Positions 47,044-59,938 of a stretch of DNA of 64,000 nt are shown piece after piece; position 1 is the stretch's first letter, and each line of letters starts with the position of its first letter. The position numbers and the translations under genes were made by a program. The notes under the pieces are model-generated. The model saw only the letters and a program-made list of their open reading frames with translations. It was not told where the DNA came from and did no database searches. Origin of the DNA: Sphagnum magellanicum (Eukaryota > Streptophyta > Sphagnopsida > Sphagnales > Sphagnaceae); the NCBI GenBank assembly GCA_021904315.1, contig CM038915.1:13764001-13828000 (forward strand), in the 5' to 3' direction.

Positions 47044-50000
47044 ATGGCAGTAGTGGCAGCAAGTGCCGCGGTCCCCTGCACATCCAGTTTGGTAGCAGCA
47101 GTACAGACCCCACCTCGCTGCTCAACCTCTCGTGTCTCCCTGTTCAAGTCGAGTGTTCCTCCTCAAAAAGTACGGCGGAATTTGTGCGATTCCATGAGCA
47201 TTTTCTTTTCTTTTCTTTTCTTTTCGTTGCCAGTCCTAATATTATCGCTTTAAAGACCAGAATCCGGAACGTCGAGCAAGCATTTTGGATATGTACCGGC
47301 AGAGAGATTTGGAGCCGTCTGTAATTTTCTTCTGTAAATGAGTTTCGTTTCTGTATCTTTCTTTTGGTCTTGCGTTTCTTTGTATGATGCATGTTGCTGT
47401 TGTTTTCAAAATTGCTGTTCCCATGCCATGTTTCGGTTGAGAGATAGGTGATAGATAACACGGGAGAAAAATCAACAACTATTTTGCCATATCTGTCTCA
47501 ACTGCTAAAGGTTGTTTGTCACTCATCATCATCATCATCATCATCATTATCATGGGGATGACCAGCATGATTAGAGTCTAGCATTTGCTGCTGAGGGCTT
47601 CTTTGTGCACCTTTGGTGGTCCCCAATTTTTTTGAATAACTTGCTTCTTCATTAATCTATTATATGCTATTCCCCTTTTTCCTTGGTTTCAAGACAGATG
47701 ATTGACTTGGATTTGAGTTGAAACTCTTAGATACAGAGGCAAATATTTTCACCAGAAAGTAGTATAATTTTATGGAGGAATGTGTGAAGTTGGTCTATGT
47801 GCAAGCTCTTCTCTGAATTAGGAACCAGGTAGAAGTTTACTGTATGATGTTGCCCCATGCAGCATGCATCAAACTTTGGAACAATAATCCATTGGAACCT
47901 GCCATAGTAGTGATCTATGAAATGTTTCTGGTTGGGAGTGTGAAGGAGTTTCTGATCAAGCATTTGTAATTGTCCTGTGATGGCTTGGTTCATCAGCTTG
48001 GATTCTTTGCCGACCGAGCCCTTGAAGCTTTCTCAGAAACAAGGTCAGTGATTGCTGTGCGTGGTGGTAACACCACCACCATTCTGGCAGCAGTTGTGAC
48101 AGAGACACAGACTGCCAAGAAGGTGAAGAAGGAGTCAAGGAAGAATGATGAGGGACTGTCAACCAATGTCTTCAAGCCCAAGGAACCTTACATTGGCCGC
48201 TGCCTTCTGAACACTAAGATCGTGGGTGATGATGCACCTGGTGAAACTTGGCACATGGTTTTCACCACCGAAGGTTTGTCCCGTCTTGAGATATTATTAT
48301 GTCATTGTGTACACCACAAGTTTCTGTTGATGAGTCCTTGCTTCATTTCTGCAGCTCAGTCATGAGATTTCTGTGTTTCCTCATGCTTTGAGTTTGAGAA
48401 CCTCATTGGGAATGCAAGATTATGTACATGCTGTTGCTCCAAAAACCATTCAATTGAATTTCTTGCTAGAGGATGGTCAGTTTGCCTTGTTTGGTCCAGA
48501 ACTGTTAACATTGCTGATAGGCTCTATATCTGTTTTGCAACAGGTAAAGTTCCTTACAGAGAAGGTCAATCTATTGGTGTAGTGCCACCTGGTACTGATG
48601 CCAATGGCAAGCCCCACAAGCTGCGGTTGTACTCCATAGCCAGCAGTGCTCCAGGCGACTTTGGGGATTACAAGACTGTAAGCCTGACACCAAACCCTTT
48701 TATCTGCAGTTGCAAATGTCACACATGTCCAATGTCCCCACTTGAGCAGGTGACTTGTGGAGTTACAGCTGTAACATTTTCAGGTTTGTTTAGGTCGTTG
48801 GGCAACCTGGGTTAAGCCAGCATGTCATGGAGGTGCTCTTGCTTGTTCTGAACAATAGAGATAATGTTCACTGATGTGAAGAATGTTTTGGTGGGTAGGT
48901 ATCTTTGTGTGTCAAGAGACTTGTTTACACAAATGACAAGGGCGAGGAGGTCAAGGGTGTTTGCTCCAACTTCCTCTGTAATGAAACTTTGCACATCTTT
49001 GCCTGTTGATTGACTATCAATCTAGCTTCTGGCCAGTTTCAATCCTTGCAGTAGATGCTTGTTTCAATTGTTTAGATTGGTTGTCCCCACTCACACACAG
49101 TGAGGATGTAGGTTTCAAGTTTATGATGACTAGTTTGAGTCCATACATGAATTTGTAGGTTGAACTCCCACTCCTCTGTACAGATTTTAACAAAGGAGTT
49201 TTGGATACTTGAAAGCATAAAAGTTTCTATCTTTTTCTAATGCATGTCCCACTATAAAACTGATTCCTAAATAGTGTAAGAACAGGTTTTGTTTTTGCCC
49301 AAAACCTTTTAGGGTTAGTCAAGCCTTTTGATTGTCCTTTTTGGTTGCTCAATGCATGTGACTAAATTATGTTCTCAGCTATTTGCATGAAGGATTTGTG
49401 CTGGAGCTTACCAGTAGGAAGTGATCCGGCTTTGTGGATGGCTGACTGAATTTTCAGGTGACTTGAAACCTGGGGAAGAAGTGGCTATAACAGGGCCCGT
49501 TGGCAAGGAAATGCTGATGCCCACAGATCCAAATGCTACCATCATCATGGTAATCACTTTGCTAAATCTTTGTAGATGCTCTCAATTCATGAGCTCTGAT
49601 GTTTTGGTTTCCTCTGTTGGCCTGAAACAATAGTGGTAAACATGTAAAGTTAGTTGGCTTCTGACCATTCCTTGCGCTAATGTAGCTTATTCCTCATGTG
49701 GTTGTACGATGGCAGCTTGCTACTGGAACAGGAATCGCTCCTTTCCGAGGCTTCTTGTGGCGCATGTTCTTTGAGAAGCATGACGACTACAAGGTAAACA
49801 CTGTGTCTAGTGATGTTCAAACCATTGTGAATCAAACTGAGCTAAGTGAAAGAATCACTGATGTGGGAATTGTGCATGGGTGCCATTGTTTACTCATTAT
49901 CTATACTAAAAACATGGCTAGAAGCTAAATTGACTGCACTAAATTGATTTCATCTACTGGCAACTCTTCCTCATCTTCATGCTGCAGAACATAGAACTGA

Positions 50001-51276
50001 GTCATAAGATGTGTGGTATGCAGTATAATGGATTAGCCTGGCTTTTCCTTGGGGTGCCAACCAGCAGCAGCTTGCTCTACCGTGAGGTACAATACCACTT
50101 AATACTCTAGGCCACCTTTGGTCTCAAAGTTGAGGAATGCAGACCAATTTCCTCCAGTGCGGGCTCAGTATGTATTGGCATGAGCCTGGAGTTCAGAGAC
50201 CATATGCAACAGCAAGTACTTCAATTGCTGTTCAACTTCATGTGTTTTAGGGAGGACTACAGGATCTAGTAATGCATTGTTGTGTAGACCACCACAAGTA
50301 AATGAGACTTTATTCATGGCATGTTACTAGGGATAGTGACTGGTTTCTTCATTAAACAAGATGCTGCTCCCACAAAAGAATGGATAAAAGCACATGGTCG
50401 AATCTTTGAAATGAATCTCTTGAACAATGAATAAAAAATGACCTGAGAACCTGCCTTAATTTGTTGCTCTGAATTTTTTTCAGGAGTTTGAGAAGATGCA
50501 AGGAGATTACCCTGACAATTTCCGTCTGGATTTTGCTGTGAGTCGTGAGCAAACAAATGCCAAGGGTGAGAAGATGTACATTCAGACACGCATGGCAGAG
50601 TATGCAGAGGAGCTCTGGCAGCTGCTGCAGAAGGACAACACATTTGTCTACATGTGCGGTTTAAAAGGAATGGAAAAGGGCATTGATGACATCATGACCA
50701 GCTTGGCCGAGCGTGATGGTAAGCATTTTTACTTCAATCTGGCTTCCAGAGTTGTGACCAAAACTATTAGCCTGAAAGCCATTTTGACAGCCCTAAATGT
50801 GTAAAAAGTTTTTGGCAACCACCAGTCAGACATACCAACTACCTCACTAGTATGAACTTTAGATCTAATTATCCAGAATCTAATCCAAGTAATTGCCTGT
50901 AAACCTTATTCAATCAGTGAAAGACCCACTAACAATTCTGCAATGATGAGCTGGAGGAGAGTTGGATTATAAATGTTTCACATTCAATCAAAGACTTGGG
51001 TTGGTCCCATTGTACAGGATGGCTTACCATCCACACATTTAAAAACAATGATAATGTTACCATCTGGATGTTAATGAATGTAAGAAATACACAGTAATCA
51101 ATCAATTATAGTCTCACTGTTACTGCATGAGTAGCCAAGAGTTTGTTTGAGGGACTCTGATTCATCTTGCAAACTGTACCCTATTTGATAATGCCATGGT
51201 GATTGCAGGGTATGTGTGGGCGGACTACAAGAAGCAATTGAAAAAGGGTGAGCAATGGAATGTTGAAGTGTACTAA
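47044..51276 (+). CDS. FNR: Ferredoxin-NADP+ reductase, chloroplast, 9 exons, 383 aa
   Basis: The flavoenzyme that passes electrons from reduced ferredoxin to NADP+ at the end of photosynthetic electron flow, in the stroma and bound to thylakoids. Exons: 47044-47169, 47997-48273, 48544-48677, 48899-48977, 49458-49549, 49716-49793, 50024-50086, 50484-50718, 51209-51276; phases agree. The N-terminus is a Ser/Ala/Arg plastid transit peptide ([20 protein letters not shown]). FAD site: RLYSIASSA and [17 protein letters not shown] site: [45 protein letters not shown]. The C-terminal QWNVEVY ends in the Tyr that stacks on the flavin. The sequence is leaf-type, not root-type, judged from [15 protein letters not shown] and [11 protein letters not shown]; this is from memory of the family. 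A GA-rich leader and G-box elements lie upstream. Confidence 0.96.
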
Positions 51277-53284
51277 AAGGTGGATTAACCACAATTTGGA
51301 ACTTCCTTTGCAACACTCAACTAGGCATTGCTTCTCAAATTCTTAAATGTCAGACTATGCTATGTAAATTACCATAGGTGAAGGCAATTCTTCCAGGTCT
51401 GCAACTGTTGCATGGTGCCCCCTTCTGATTGTTGGAATATTGTTCTTCAAGAGTTGTTTCTATTCAGGTTTGCTACTCTCACATTGTGCTCCCTTTATAA
51501 ACAGAAATATAATTTGTTGACAAGTCCTATTTCATTGATGTCTCTCTTGGGTTGTGGAAATAACCTTCAAGGTGGGTTGTTTTGCTCTCTAACACAGTTT
51601 GCCATCTTGTTCTTTTGCATTTTACACTTTTGTCCAGAGACCATAAGTTCCAAATTGTCAAAATTTTTACTCACAAAAGTATTGAGATGCAGACTGTTGC
51701 AGGATATCCTGCTTTCTCCTCTACAGACCTGAGTGTGGAAGAAGGTGCACATTGAAAAACAGTAGTAATCGTGTTGATCTATCATCTGCTTATTATGTAC
51801 TTATCTACACCCACTGTTGTGAACTGATGAAATCAGTGTGTAGTCATGGCAGCCAATCAGTCAGGAGCTGGTGAAGTCAGTTGGCAGTTATGGCAGCTTG
51901 TCAATGCTATCCGTAATGAAGAAGGTTATGGTCTGACACTTTGTGAGCAACTGACACTCTCTCATAAGGTTATGGACTTCTGATGGCCACACACCATTGT
52001 CATGTCACCTTGGAGAGTGTCGGTCGATGTGGAGATTTCTCTCTACAATTTTGTAGATATAATGTTGTTATCATCTGCCTTTTTTTGCTCTCCACAGACT
52101 TGGTTATGGAATTTGTGTATTCACCTCCGCAAGCTGCAGAAACAGGTAGAGAGATATGCTCAAATGCAATGTGGGTCTGCTTCCAGAAACACTCATTCTT
52201 TTCTTCCTCAATCAAATCAATAATAGAGAGAGGGATTTGAGCCCAAATTTTGCAACTCCCTTTCTTCCAAACTCAGTGAGCGGAACAGAAAAAACGTTTT
52301 TCTTAATCATCATTTCTGGAGGAAGAAGAAGAGAGTGTTCTTTCTACATACAAGTAAAGATTGAGTGCTCTTGGCTCCTCTGCTGGATGATGATGATGAT
52401 GATGATCTTTCACTCTTTTGTCTCTCTCACATATTTCAAGAATCGGTCCTTTTCTCTTGAATGAAAGGACTCAAAACACACAAGATCAGAAAGAGATGAA
52501 GGTTTTGCCACACACTAGGAGAGACAGCAATAATCATAGCAAAAGAAGGAAAAAAAAAAAACCAGAAAGCATGCATTTGCATCTCTATCTGATTTCCTCG
52601 AAGAAGAAGAAGAAGAAGAAGAAGAAAAAGGTTAAAGCAAAAATAGACTCAGAAAAGACTGCGAAAAGGTGTTCAATCATTTTCGCAAAGCTACGGCAGA
52701 GATGGATGCCTGAGTGAGTGAGTGAGTGAGTGATTGCTTTGCTTTGCTTTGATTTGTCTTTGTTTATGGATTTTTAGGATTAGCACCAGATGCTTAAGGA
52801 ATTGGAGGATTTTGCAAAATGCGATTTCTGCTTGGAAAGATCTTCGCCGTAAGCGTTGTTATTGTCCGATTGCGGAGATGTTAGTGATAAAACAACACAC
52901 GAACGCACGCACACAGACACAAACAAAACAAGGGAAACTTCTTCTCCTAATCATCTTCTGTTGACGAAGACTTTTGCTTTGACGATGATTCTCTTGTGCT
53001 TTCGGTCTTCTTGGAGTCTGATCTTCTTCGGCTCGAACGCTAGTGTTTGTTAGTGATAAATAAGCAACAACACTAAGGGGGGAGAGGAACGGGGAAAGAG
53101 AAGAATCGGTTTTAGGTTTAAGCTCGTGTAGCTGCTTTGTGTTTTAGTTTAGAGGAGGAGGAGAAGCAAGGACGGAAGGAACGAAGCAAACAAGGAAGAA
53201 GTGTGTGTTTTTTTCGTGTAGCAAGTAAGCAAGCTGGAGGCGGATCCGGAGAGCTTGAAGAAGAAGAAGAAGAAGGAAGGAGCC
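51277..53284. other. Intergenic region between FNR and DQD/SDH
   Basis: FNR 3' region, then simple repeats: (GAT)n at about 52387-52404, a poly(A) run near 52550, (GAA)n at 52600-52625 and (GAGT)n at about 52712-52731. From about 53040 the sequence is GA-rich and is probably the DQD/SDH leader. No other gene is supported. Confidence 0.55.
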
Positions 53285-53589
53285 ATGACACCTCGGGGAT
53301 GTCTGATTTGTGCGCCACTCGTCGCGCGATCGGTATCGCAGATGTTGACGCAAATGCAAGAAGCCAAGGCCAATGGCGCAGATGTAGTGGAGAGTCGAGT
53401 GGATCATATCCCTGGCTTCAATGCTGCCAAGGATCTTCCTGTTCTGTTGAATGCTCGCACTCTTCCGATGATCGTCACTGCCAGGTTTGCTTTAGACTTC
53501 TCTAAGAGCGTCACAAATTTCTTTCTTTTCCTGGTTCTTCATCAACAAACTAGCGCTTGCTTTGAAGGAAGATCGAAGCATAGGTTTTG

Positions 53590-53656
<67 letters not shown>

Positions 53657-56600
53657 GTCGGATTCGATCAAATCATTCCTCGCCTGTTGAAGTTTCTCTG
53701 CACAAACTTCAACCCAGTCTTTGCCAAAACTTTAGTTTTCAGCTTCACCTCACATGATCACATCAGTGTGGAGAAGAAGCTCATGCACATGCGAATTGTA
53801 CTAGCTCAACTCTGGGCAAATAATGTGACTGTCATCGGCAGCCCACACCTGATGACTCAGAACTTTAGTGACAGACCATTGTGTTGTGGCTTCAAGCTTA
53901 AAACCGAGATAGATTCTTCATTTCTTCTTCTTCAGAGTCTTGCACTGGACTCCAGTAATGCTGATGAGTCTCCTGACTAATTATCAAAAGGTTTGTCCAC
54001 AGGGCAAAATGGGAAGGGGGAGTGTATGAGGGTGAAGAAACAGAGAGACAAAAGCTTCTGCAACTGGCTGTCAAGCTTGGTGCAGATTATGTTGATATTG
54101 AGCTGCAGGTAATTTCAACATCCCGAGCACACTCTTCCAAACCCACTCAATAATTGCCAATTTCTCTACAGTGTAGGATATTACCCTCCAATTTGGAATT
54201 TTACATCCATTCTGGGAACCCAAAGAATGCTGCTGCTGCTGTTCTCTCTCTCTCTCTCTCTTCTTGCCTTCAAGAAAAAATAGTATCTTTGTATCACTGG
54301 TAATACAACCAAGATTTTTACATGTCTGTCACAGTTGTGCAGGTAGCAAGGGACTTTATAGCTACACTGAAACAAAACAAGATTGTATCTGAGACAAAAG
54401 TCATTGTCTCCAATCACAATTGGGAAGTGACTCCCTCATTGCAAGAGATTGGAGAACTTGTGGCCAGAATACAGTCGACGGGTGCTGATATTGTCAAGTT
54501 TGCAACAACAGCAACAAACATTACTGATGTTTCCCGGGTGCTCCATTTGCTTGCACATTCTCAAGTAAGTGTTCTCCTTTGTGGGTGGTAACAACTGTCT
54601 GATAGTCTATCAGACAATCTTATGCTGGCAATATACAAAGACTCCAAAGGCTTGAGCATTGTAGGCAGAATATGCAGGTAGTAACATAATTTCAACATCC
54701 ATCTAGCTGATTGCTAGATTTAAATCTCACCCCAAGCATTTGGAGTGACTGGAATTGGGATCCCAGGGTTGTCTATAGACAAGTAAATGGGCTTAGCAAA
54801 ATTCTTTATCTTGCAGCTAGACCTGCAATGCCTATATGTAGTGATATAACAGATAGCTTCAGGGATTCCAAAACGTCTGGAGGAGTTGTTCACATTTATG
54901 GACTTCTGGGGAAGAACAGTGTCTTCCTTAGGTCCAAATGCAAATCAGAGAGAGGACTTCTTGGATAATGGTTTTCATACATGTTGGATTTAAACTAGGC
55001 ATGTGGATTGGATGATTGCAGCATTTTGTCTAAACTTCCTATTGACACTCACTGCAGGCTATTTAATAACTTGTGTAGTGGAAGCCTCCATATTGTTATA
55101 TGTATTTGAGCGTTTGCATTTGGCTCATGTGTGTGTATAGATATTTAGGAGGCAATTATCATGATTTCCCCTTCTTGTTGTAAGCAGGGACTATGGAATA
55201 CATCAGCAGAGGAAGTCTGTAAGTTGATGGAAAGCCTTTTAGTTTGGAATCAATCTAGGTTCCATTTGATGATGATCCTGGTACCTTGGAATATGATGTG
55301 TGGGGCTCATACTGCAGGTTCCAACAATTGCTTTGGTGATGGGACCAAAGGGAGTGATAGGCAGGATTCTCTGTCCTAAGTATGGAGGCTATTTGACTTT
55401 TGGGGCTTTGAGCAAAGGCCAGGAGTCAGCTCCAGGGCAGCCCACACTGGCAGACTTGTCGCATGTTTATAGGGTTGGCCAAGTAGGACGAGATACCAAA
55501 GTCTTTGGGATTATCGGAAATCCTGTATACCACAGTAAGAGCCCAATTTTACACAATGCTGCTTTCGAGAAATGCGGCATTGATGCAGTTTATGTTCCGT
55601 TCCTTGTTGAGGATCTGGCCGAATTTTTGAGCGTTTATTCTGTTCCGGACTTCAGTGGCTTCAGGTATCTTGTGTTTGTTTTCTTATATGAACACATTGG
55701 TTCCTTGCTTTCCTTCACATCAAATGAAAGTCTGGTAATTGAAGTGTGTTTGCTAACTTTCTGGCAGTGTAACCATCCCCCATAAGGAGGCAGCACTAAA
55801 ATGCTGTGATGAGGTGGATCCCATTGCAAAGGTTTGACATATTCTGCCCATCAGATTTTACCTGTTAAAAGTTTGATACACATATGATGACCATCGAAAT
55901 CGTAGTAAACCTGAATGTCTGGTCTTATGGGAATGACATCTGCAGTTGGATGTCTTCTGCTAGGCAATTGGTGCAGTCAATACTATTGTTCGGAAAAGTG
56001 ATGGCAAATTAGTGGGATACAATACAGATTGTGATGGTGCTCTAACTGCCATTGAAGATGGCCTCCATGAGTCAGGTATTCCACAGTATTTTGTAACTCC
56101 ATATGTTAGCAATTTGTTTATCATAAAACCATTTGTGTGAGTCTTAGACAACTTAAAAAGATGTTGAAGCCATCTAGGAATTAATTTTTCCGAGCAACTG
56201 TAGTATCTTCACTTCTATGGCTGAGTGTTTCAAGTTGTAGCAGAAACCTGTATTTGGAACTGGTAATGTGGTGGTTTTATAGCCATTCAAATGCCTTCCT
56301 TGGTTGAGCCAAGGACAATGCTTGCAAAAACTGACTTGTGAGTTGATTAGGAGGTGTATAAGTCAGGATTGTCTGTTTGCTTAGGCTGATTGGCTGTTTT
56401 TTGAACAGGACTTGCCTCAGAAGGTGCCTCTTCTCCCCTTAAGGGCAAGCTGTTTGTAGTTATTGGAGCTGGTGGGGCAGGAAAAGCTCTTGCTTTTGGA
56501 GCCCGAGAAAGAGGTGCACGTGTTGTGATTGCCAATCGTAATTTTGGTATGTGGTCCTAATGCCCTTTTCATTCAATAATAGCTGCTCTTTCATACAGAG

Positions 56601-57958
56601 GGTTATACTTAGTCTTCTTTGAAGGTTTCAGTCTGAGATACTTTTTTCTTTTGCAATAATTGACAGTGAGCCCCCTATTTTCTCGTGGATACCAATTTGT
56701 GCAGGATTTATTGTCTGTCCATTGGACAGTCTCTGTAAGGGTCTCTTGTTGTATTTGAAAGTAGACAGGTGCAAGAGTTGATTGTGTTATCCAGATGGTT
56801 GAAATCTATGGCCTCCATGTAACTTGTGTGATATGGGTGATTAGGACGAGCCAAGGAATTGGCTGCTGCAGTAGGTGGGGAGGCAATTCAATTGGAGAAA
56901 TTGAGTGAATTTCGTCCAGAAACAGGCATGGTCTTAGCCAACTCAACTTCCATAGGCATGCAGCCAGACATCGATCAGTCACCTATTCCCAAGGTGTGCT
57001 AGTCTGAACTCAAGCTGCCTATTGTGTTACAAAAGTAGTGGCTAATATTGCCTGTTTTTATCCAGATAACATGAATGCATGGACGTATCTCAAAGAGCCA
57101 ACTAGAGAAGTTGTCATTGATAGCAGGAAATGTTGTCTTACTTGGGTAAAGTAATGATTTTCACCAAGTCTTTTGAGGCAAAAGACAACCTTTTTAATGG
57201 AACCAGAGTCTTTAGTGTCAAAGACCTATGAGTATGTTGGGTCGGTTTTGATTTTCTGTAAGGATGAACCAGGATGCATTGAGTGCATATTGCCTCGTGT
57301 TTGATGCGGTCTACACACCAAGAACTACAAAGCTCCTAAGAGAGGCAGCAGAGGTTGGTGCAGCAGTGGTCAGTGGGATGGAGATGTTCATTAGGCAGGC
57401 ATATGGCCAGTTTGAGCTTTTCACGGGCCAGCCTGGTGAGTTGCACCTCTTCATTTCTGTTTTTACAGGCTCACCCAGTGAGATGAAGAGAGGAAATACA
57501 GAATCTTAGTGAATATTTTTACACAGACAAAAGATACACTCATCCTTTGTTTATGCAATTTCCAAGATACTGTGTCAAGGGGTAGCCCTATCAGAATCAT
57601 CAAAGACATTGCCCCCACACTTTTGCATGCCAATTTTGCAACTCGAGACTGAGTCTTAAGCCATAGCTTGGTGAGAGTTATCTCCGGGTAACAAACTGCT
57701 GCTTGTGTGAAGATTTCAGAGGAAAACTTGTGTCTGTTAACATCTATAGTAGCCATATACGTCAAGTTTCTGACTATACAAACAGTTTTACAGGAATGAA
57801 GATTAAACTTTAGTTTAAGTACAATTGCATGATGCAGGACTCATTTCTTCATCAAGATAAAGCTTGAATCATCTATACTGATGCAAGTGTGTTTCATTTA
57901 TGTGTTAAGTGCAGCTCCAAAAGAGCTCATGCGGGAGATTGTCATGGCTGCATACTAG
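53285..57958 (+). CDS. DQD/SDH: Bifunctional 3-dehydroquinate dehydratase/shikimate dehydrogenase, 10 exons, 514 aa
   Basis: Catalyses steps 3 and 4 of the shikimate pathway (dehydroquinate to dehydroshikimate to shikimate, NADPH-dependent). Exons: 53285-53484, 54003-54108, 54343-54564, 55318-55664, 55768-55831, 55964-56075, 56409-56546, 56845-56993, 57273-57435, 57915-57958; phases agree. Type I dehydratase domain, about residues 1-220: catalytic His 127 (SNHNWEVTPS) and Schiff-base Lys 154 (GADIVKFATTA). Dehydrogenase domain, about 230-514: FGIIGNPVYHSKSPILHNAA, SVTIPHKEAA with catalytic Lys 298, GAVNTI, GYNTDCDG with the catalytic Asp, GAGGAGKALA nucleotide loop, VFDAVYTP and MFIRQAYGQFELFTG. 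The usual Ser of SHSKSP is Tyr 247. The ATG at 53285 gives no transit peptide and no upstream exon was found, so either the product is cytosolic or a 5' exon was missed. Confidence 0.94.
53592..53653 (+). repeat. (CT)n microsatellite in DQD/SDH intron 1
   Basis: About 62 bp of uninterrupted CT, the longest in the window. An open frame runs through it from exon 1 but is interrupted by the next true acceptor at 54002, so it is intronic. Confidence 0.9.
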
Positions 57959-59798
57959 GCGTATCAACCTCATGAAGACTATTGGTATTTACTTTCAGGG
58001 ACACCATTTTTGCTTCAATTATTATTCTAATCTTTTGCTTTTCATTTGGGCCTTTAACATGGAGAGCATGCTTCAAAGCTATAAGGGGAGACCTTCCATC
58101 CCATCAATCCCATCAATATGTTCGCTGGTTTTTAAGAGCTTTACAGAAATTTATTTTGCCAAGATCCTAGGGCAATTTTAGAACTCTATTATTGTTAAAC
58201 AACAGGAGCACTGCAATTAGAATGGTTGAATAGTATTATCAGAGTATTGTTAACTTTTGCAGCTAAGCTTCCTCACAGGGTTTAAGGTTTATCAAGTGGA
58301 GTTTCCCACCCCCAAGAGCTGTACTGGATGAAAGCACCTTGAAAAAACCCTTGAGTGCAGAAAATTCTCAAATTTTTGCAACATCCAAGGTCAGTTGAAT
58401 CAAACTACAAAAGTTCATTGAGTGCTTGCAGTAGTAGTTCAATTCCCTTTTGGGAAAGCTCAAGAGTGGGATGTAAATTGTTCTCTTGATTTGTTGATTA
58501 CAGGGCTAACTTTTTCTGTCTGACCAAGTAACAATTGATTCGTAGGGTTCTTTTTCTTTTGAGGTTTTCTGCTTGGGTTAAAAACCAGATTTTATTCAAT
58601 GTTTAGTAAGGGTTTAATCTTTTGCATTGAAAATCCTGAAATTCATTGATTGCAATTTAACATTTTTTTAATATTGGATTCATCCTTAAAGGGCATATCA
58701 AATCCATTATTTTACAATATCCATCTAAAATGCTGATGGAATTTGACCTTCTAATCTTCATATGGAATGGTTCTTGAAATAATAATTATATATATGACAA
58801 TGAAACACTTTGCGACACACATGTGTTTTCTAACACAATATCATTTTATTTTTTCAAACTATTTAGTGTCAATACAATGATAAAATGATAAAGATTTGAG
58901 TGTTTCAATTGACATTATTCACCACTCCAACTCCACACACACACACACACAGTGTTTTAAACTTATAAAATGAACATAATAAGTCATTGCCACGATTATT
59001 AACACGTGATGGTCAATGTGAAGTTTAACGAAAACAATAAGGTTCTAAACTACACACCAATGAATTACTAATTCATGTGATCCAACCTAATTCTAAACCT
59101 CGATTTATGACATGCTTACTTACATGTCTATTAATGTGAACTGCACAAATTTGCAACCCGAACTAAATATGTGTCTAGAGAATTAACATTGTCAACACAA
59201 ACATTAGAATATTGATTCATGCTGAACATTGAATGTTAATTTGCTATTGTGTGGACAAAGAACCAAATGTACATAGATAATCAAAGTCACACTACACAGC
59301 CTACACTAATAATATCCAAGTGTGGTAGTAAACTTCCATTTTAAATTGTCTATGCCATACATGTCAGCCATACGTAATAATTTGATCAGTGTTAGTTAGA
59401 AATAGTAAGATGACTAAAATGAATCCAAAAGGACAACTTGAATTTTTGAAGAAATCTACTCGAATTATATTATCAAAATTAAGTTTTCCCATCATTCACT
59501 AAACCATATTTTAGCTCATTTTGGGACCTATGACATGACAGTTCCATGAGTTTTTGGCTACATGAATTTTGGCCTTGGATGTAGTAACCCTTAAACTCTA
59601 ATTGTCAGAGAAAGACCAAGATACACTGAGAAGCTGACAATATCAGTCTGCCCTGAGATTCAGCGGTTAAGTTGCAAGTATATTTCTGAATAGCAGTTTA
59701 TGGGTGTTTTGAAGGTCGGGTAAAGCAAGGTTTTCTTCTCATGTATGTGTATAAATAAATCACCATGAACAGAATAAGGCTGTCTGCCAAGCACTTAC

Positions 59799-59938
59799 CT
59801 GGTCACAGTCATTTGCAGACCCCCTGGTCTGGTCAGATGAGTCTCTCCTTCGCTCAAATGTGAAGCTTGCTGAGTGGTGTAAAGATTGCTCTCCAGATGT
59901 AGCCACAGACACTGCAGGCATCTGCAACTTCATCCAAG
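59799..59938. other. Exon-like island open on both strands
   Basis: Minus strand: ATG at 59933, 45 codons ending exactly at CAG/GTAAGTGC (perfect donor), starting MKLQMPAVSVATSGEQS. Plus strand: TTTGCAG/AC acceptor at 59817, an open frame containing NVKLAEWCKDCSPDVATD, then CAAG/GTAAAC donor at 59938. Neither has a partner exon that I could join. Orientation and reality are unresolved. Confidence 0.25.

Noticed and set aside
53255..53980. Single 241-codon open frame as one DQD/SDH exon
   Set aside because: It runs through a (CT)n tract. The conserved R-KWEGG junction is formed only by splicing 53484 to 54003.
57264..57272. DQD/SDH exon 9 starting at the first AG (57262)
   Set aside because: That acceptor shifts the frame. 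The acceptor at 57272 gives the conserved DALSAYCLVFDAVYTP in phase.
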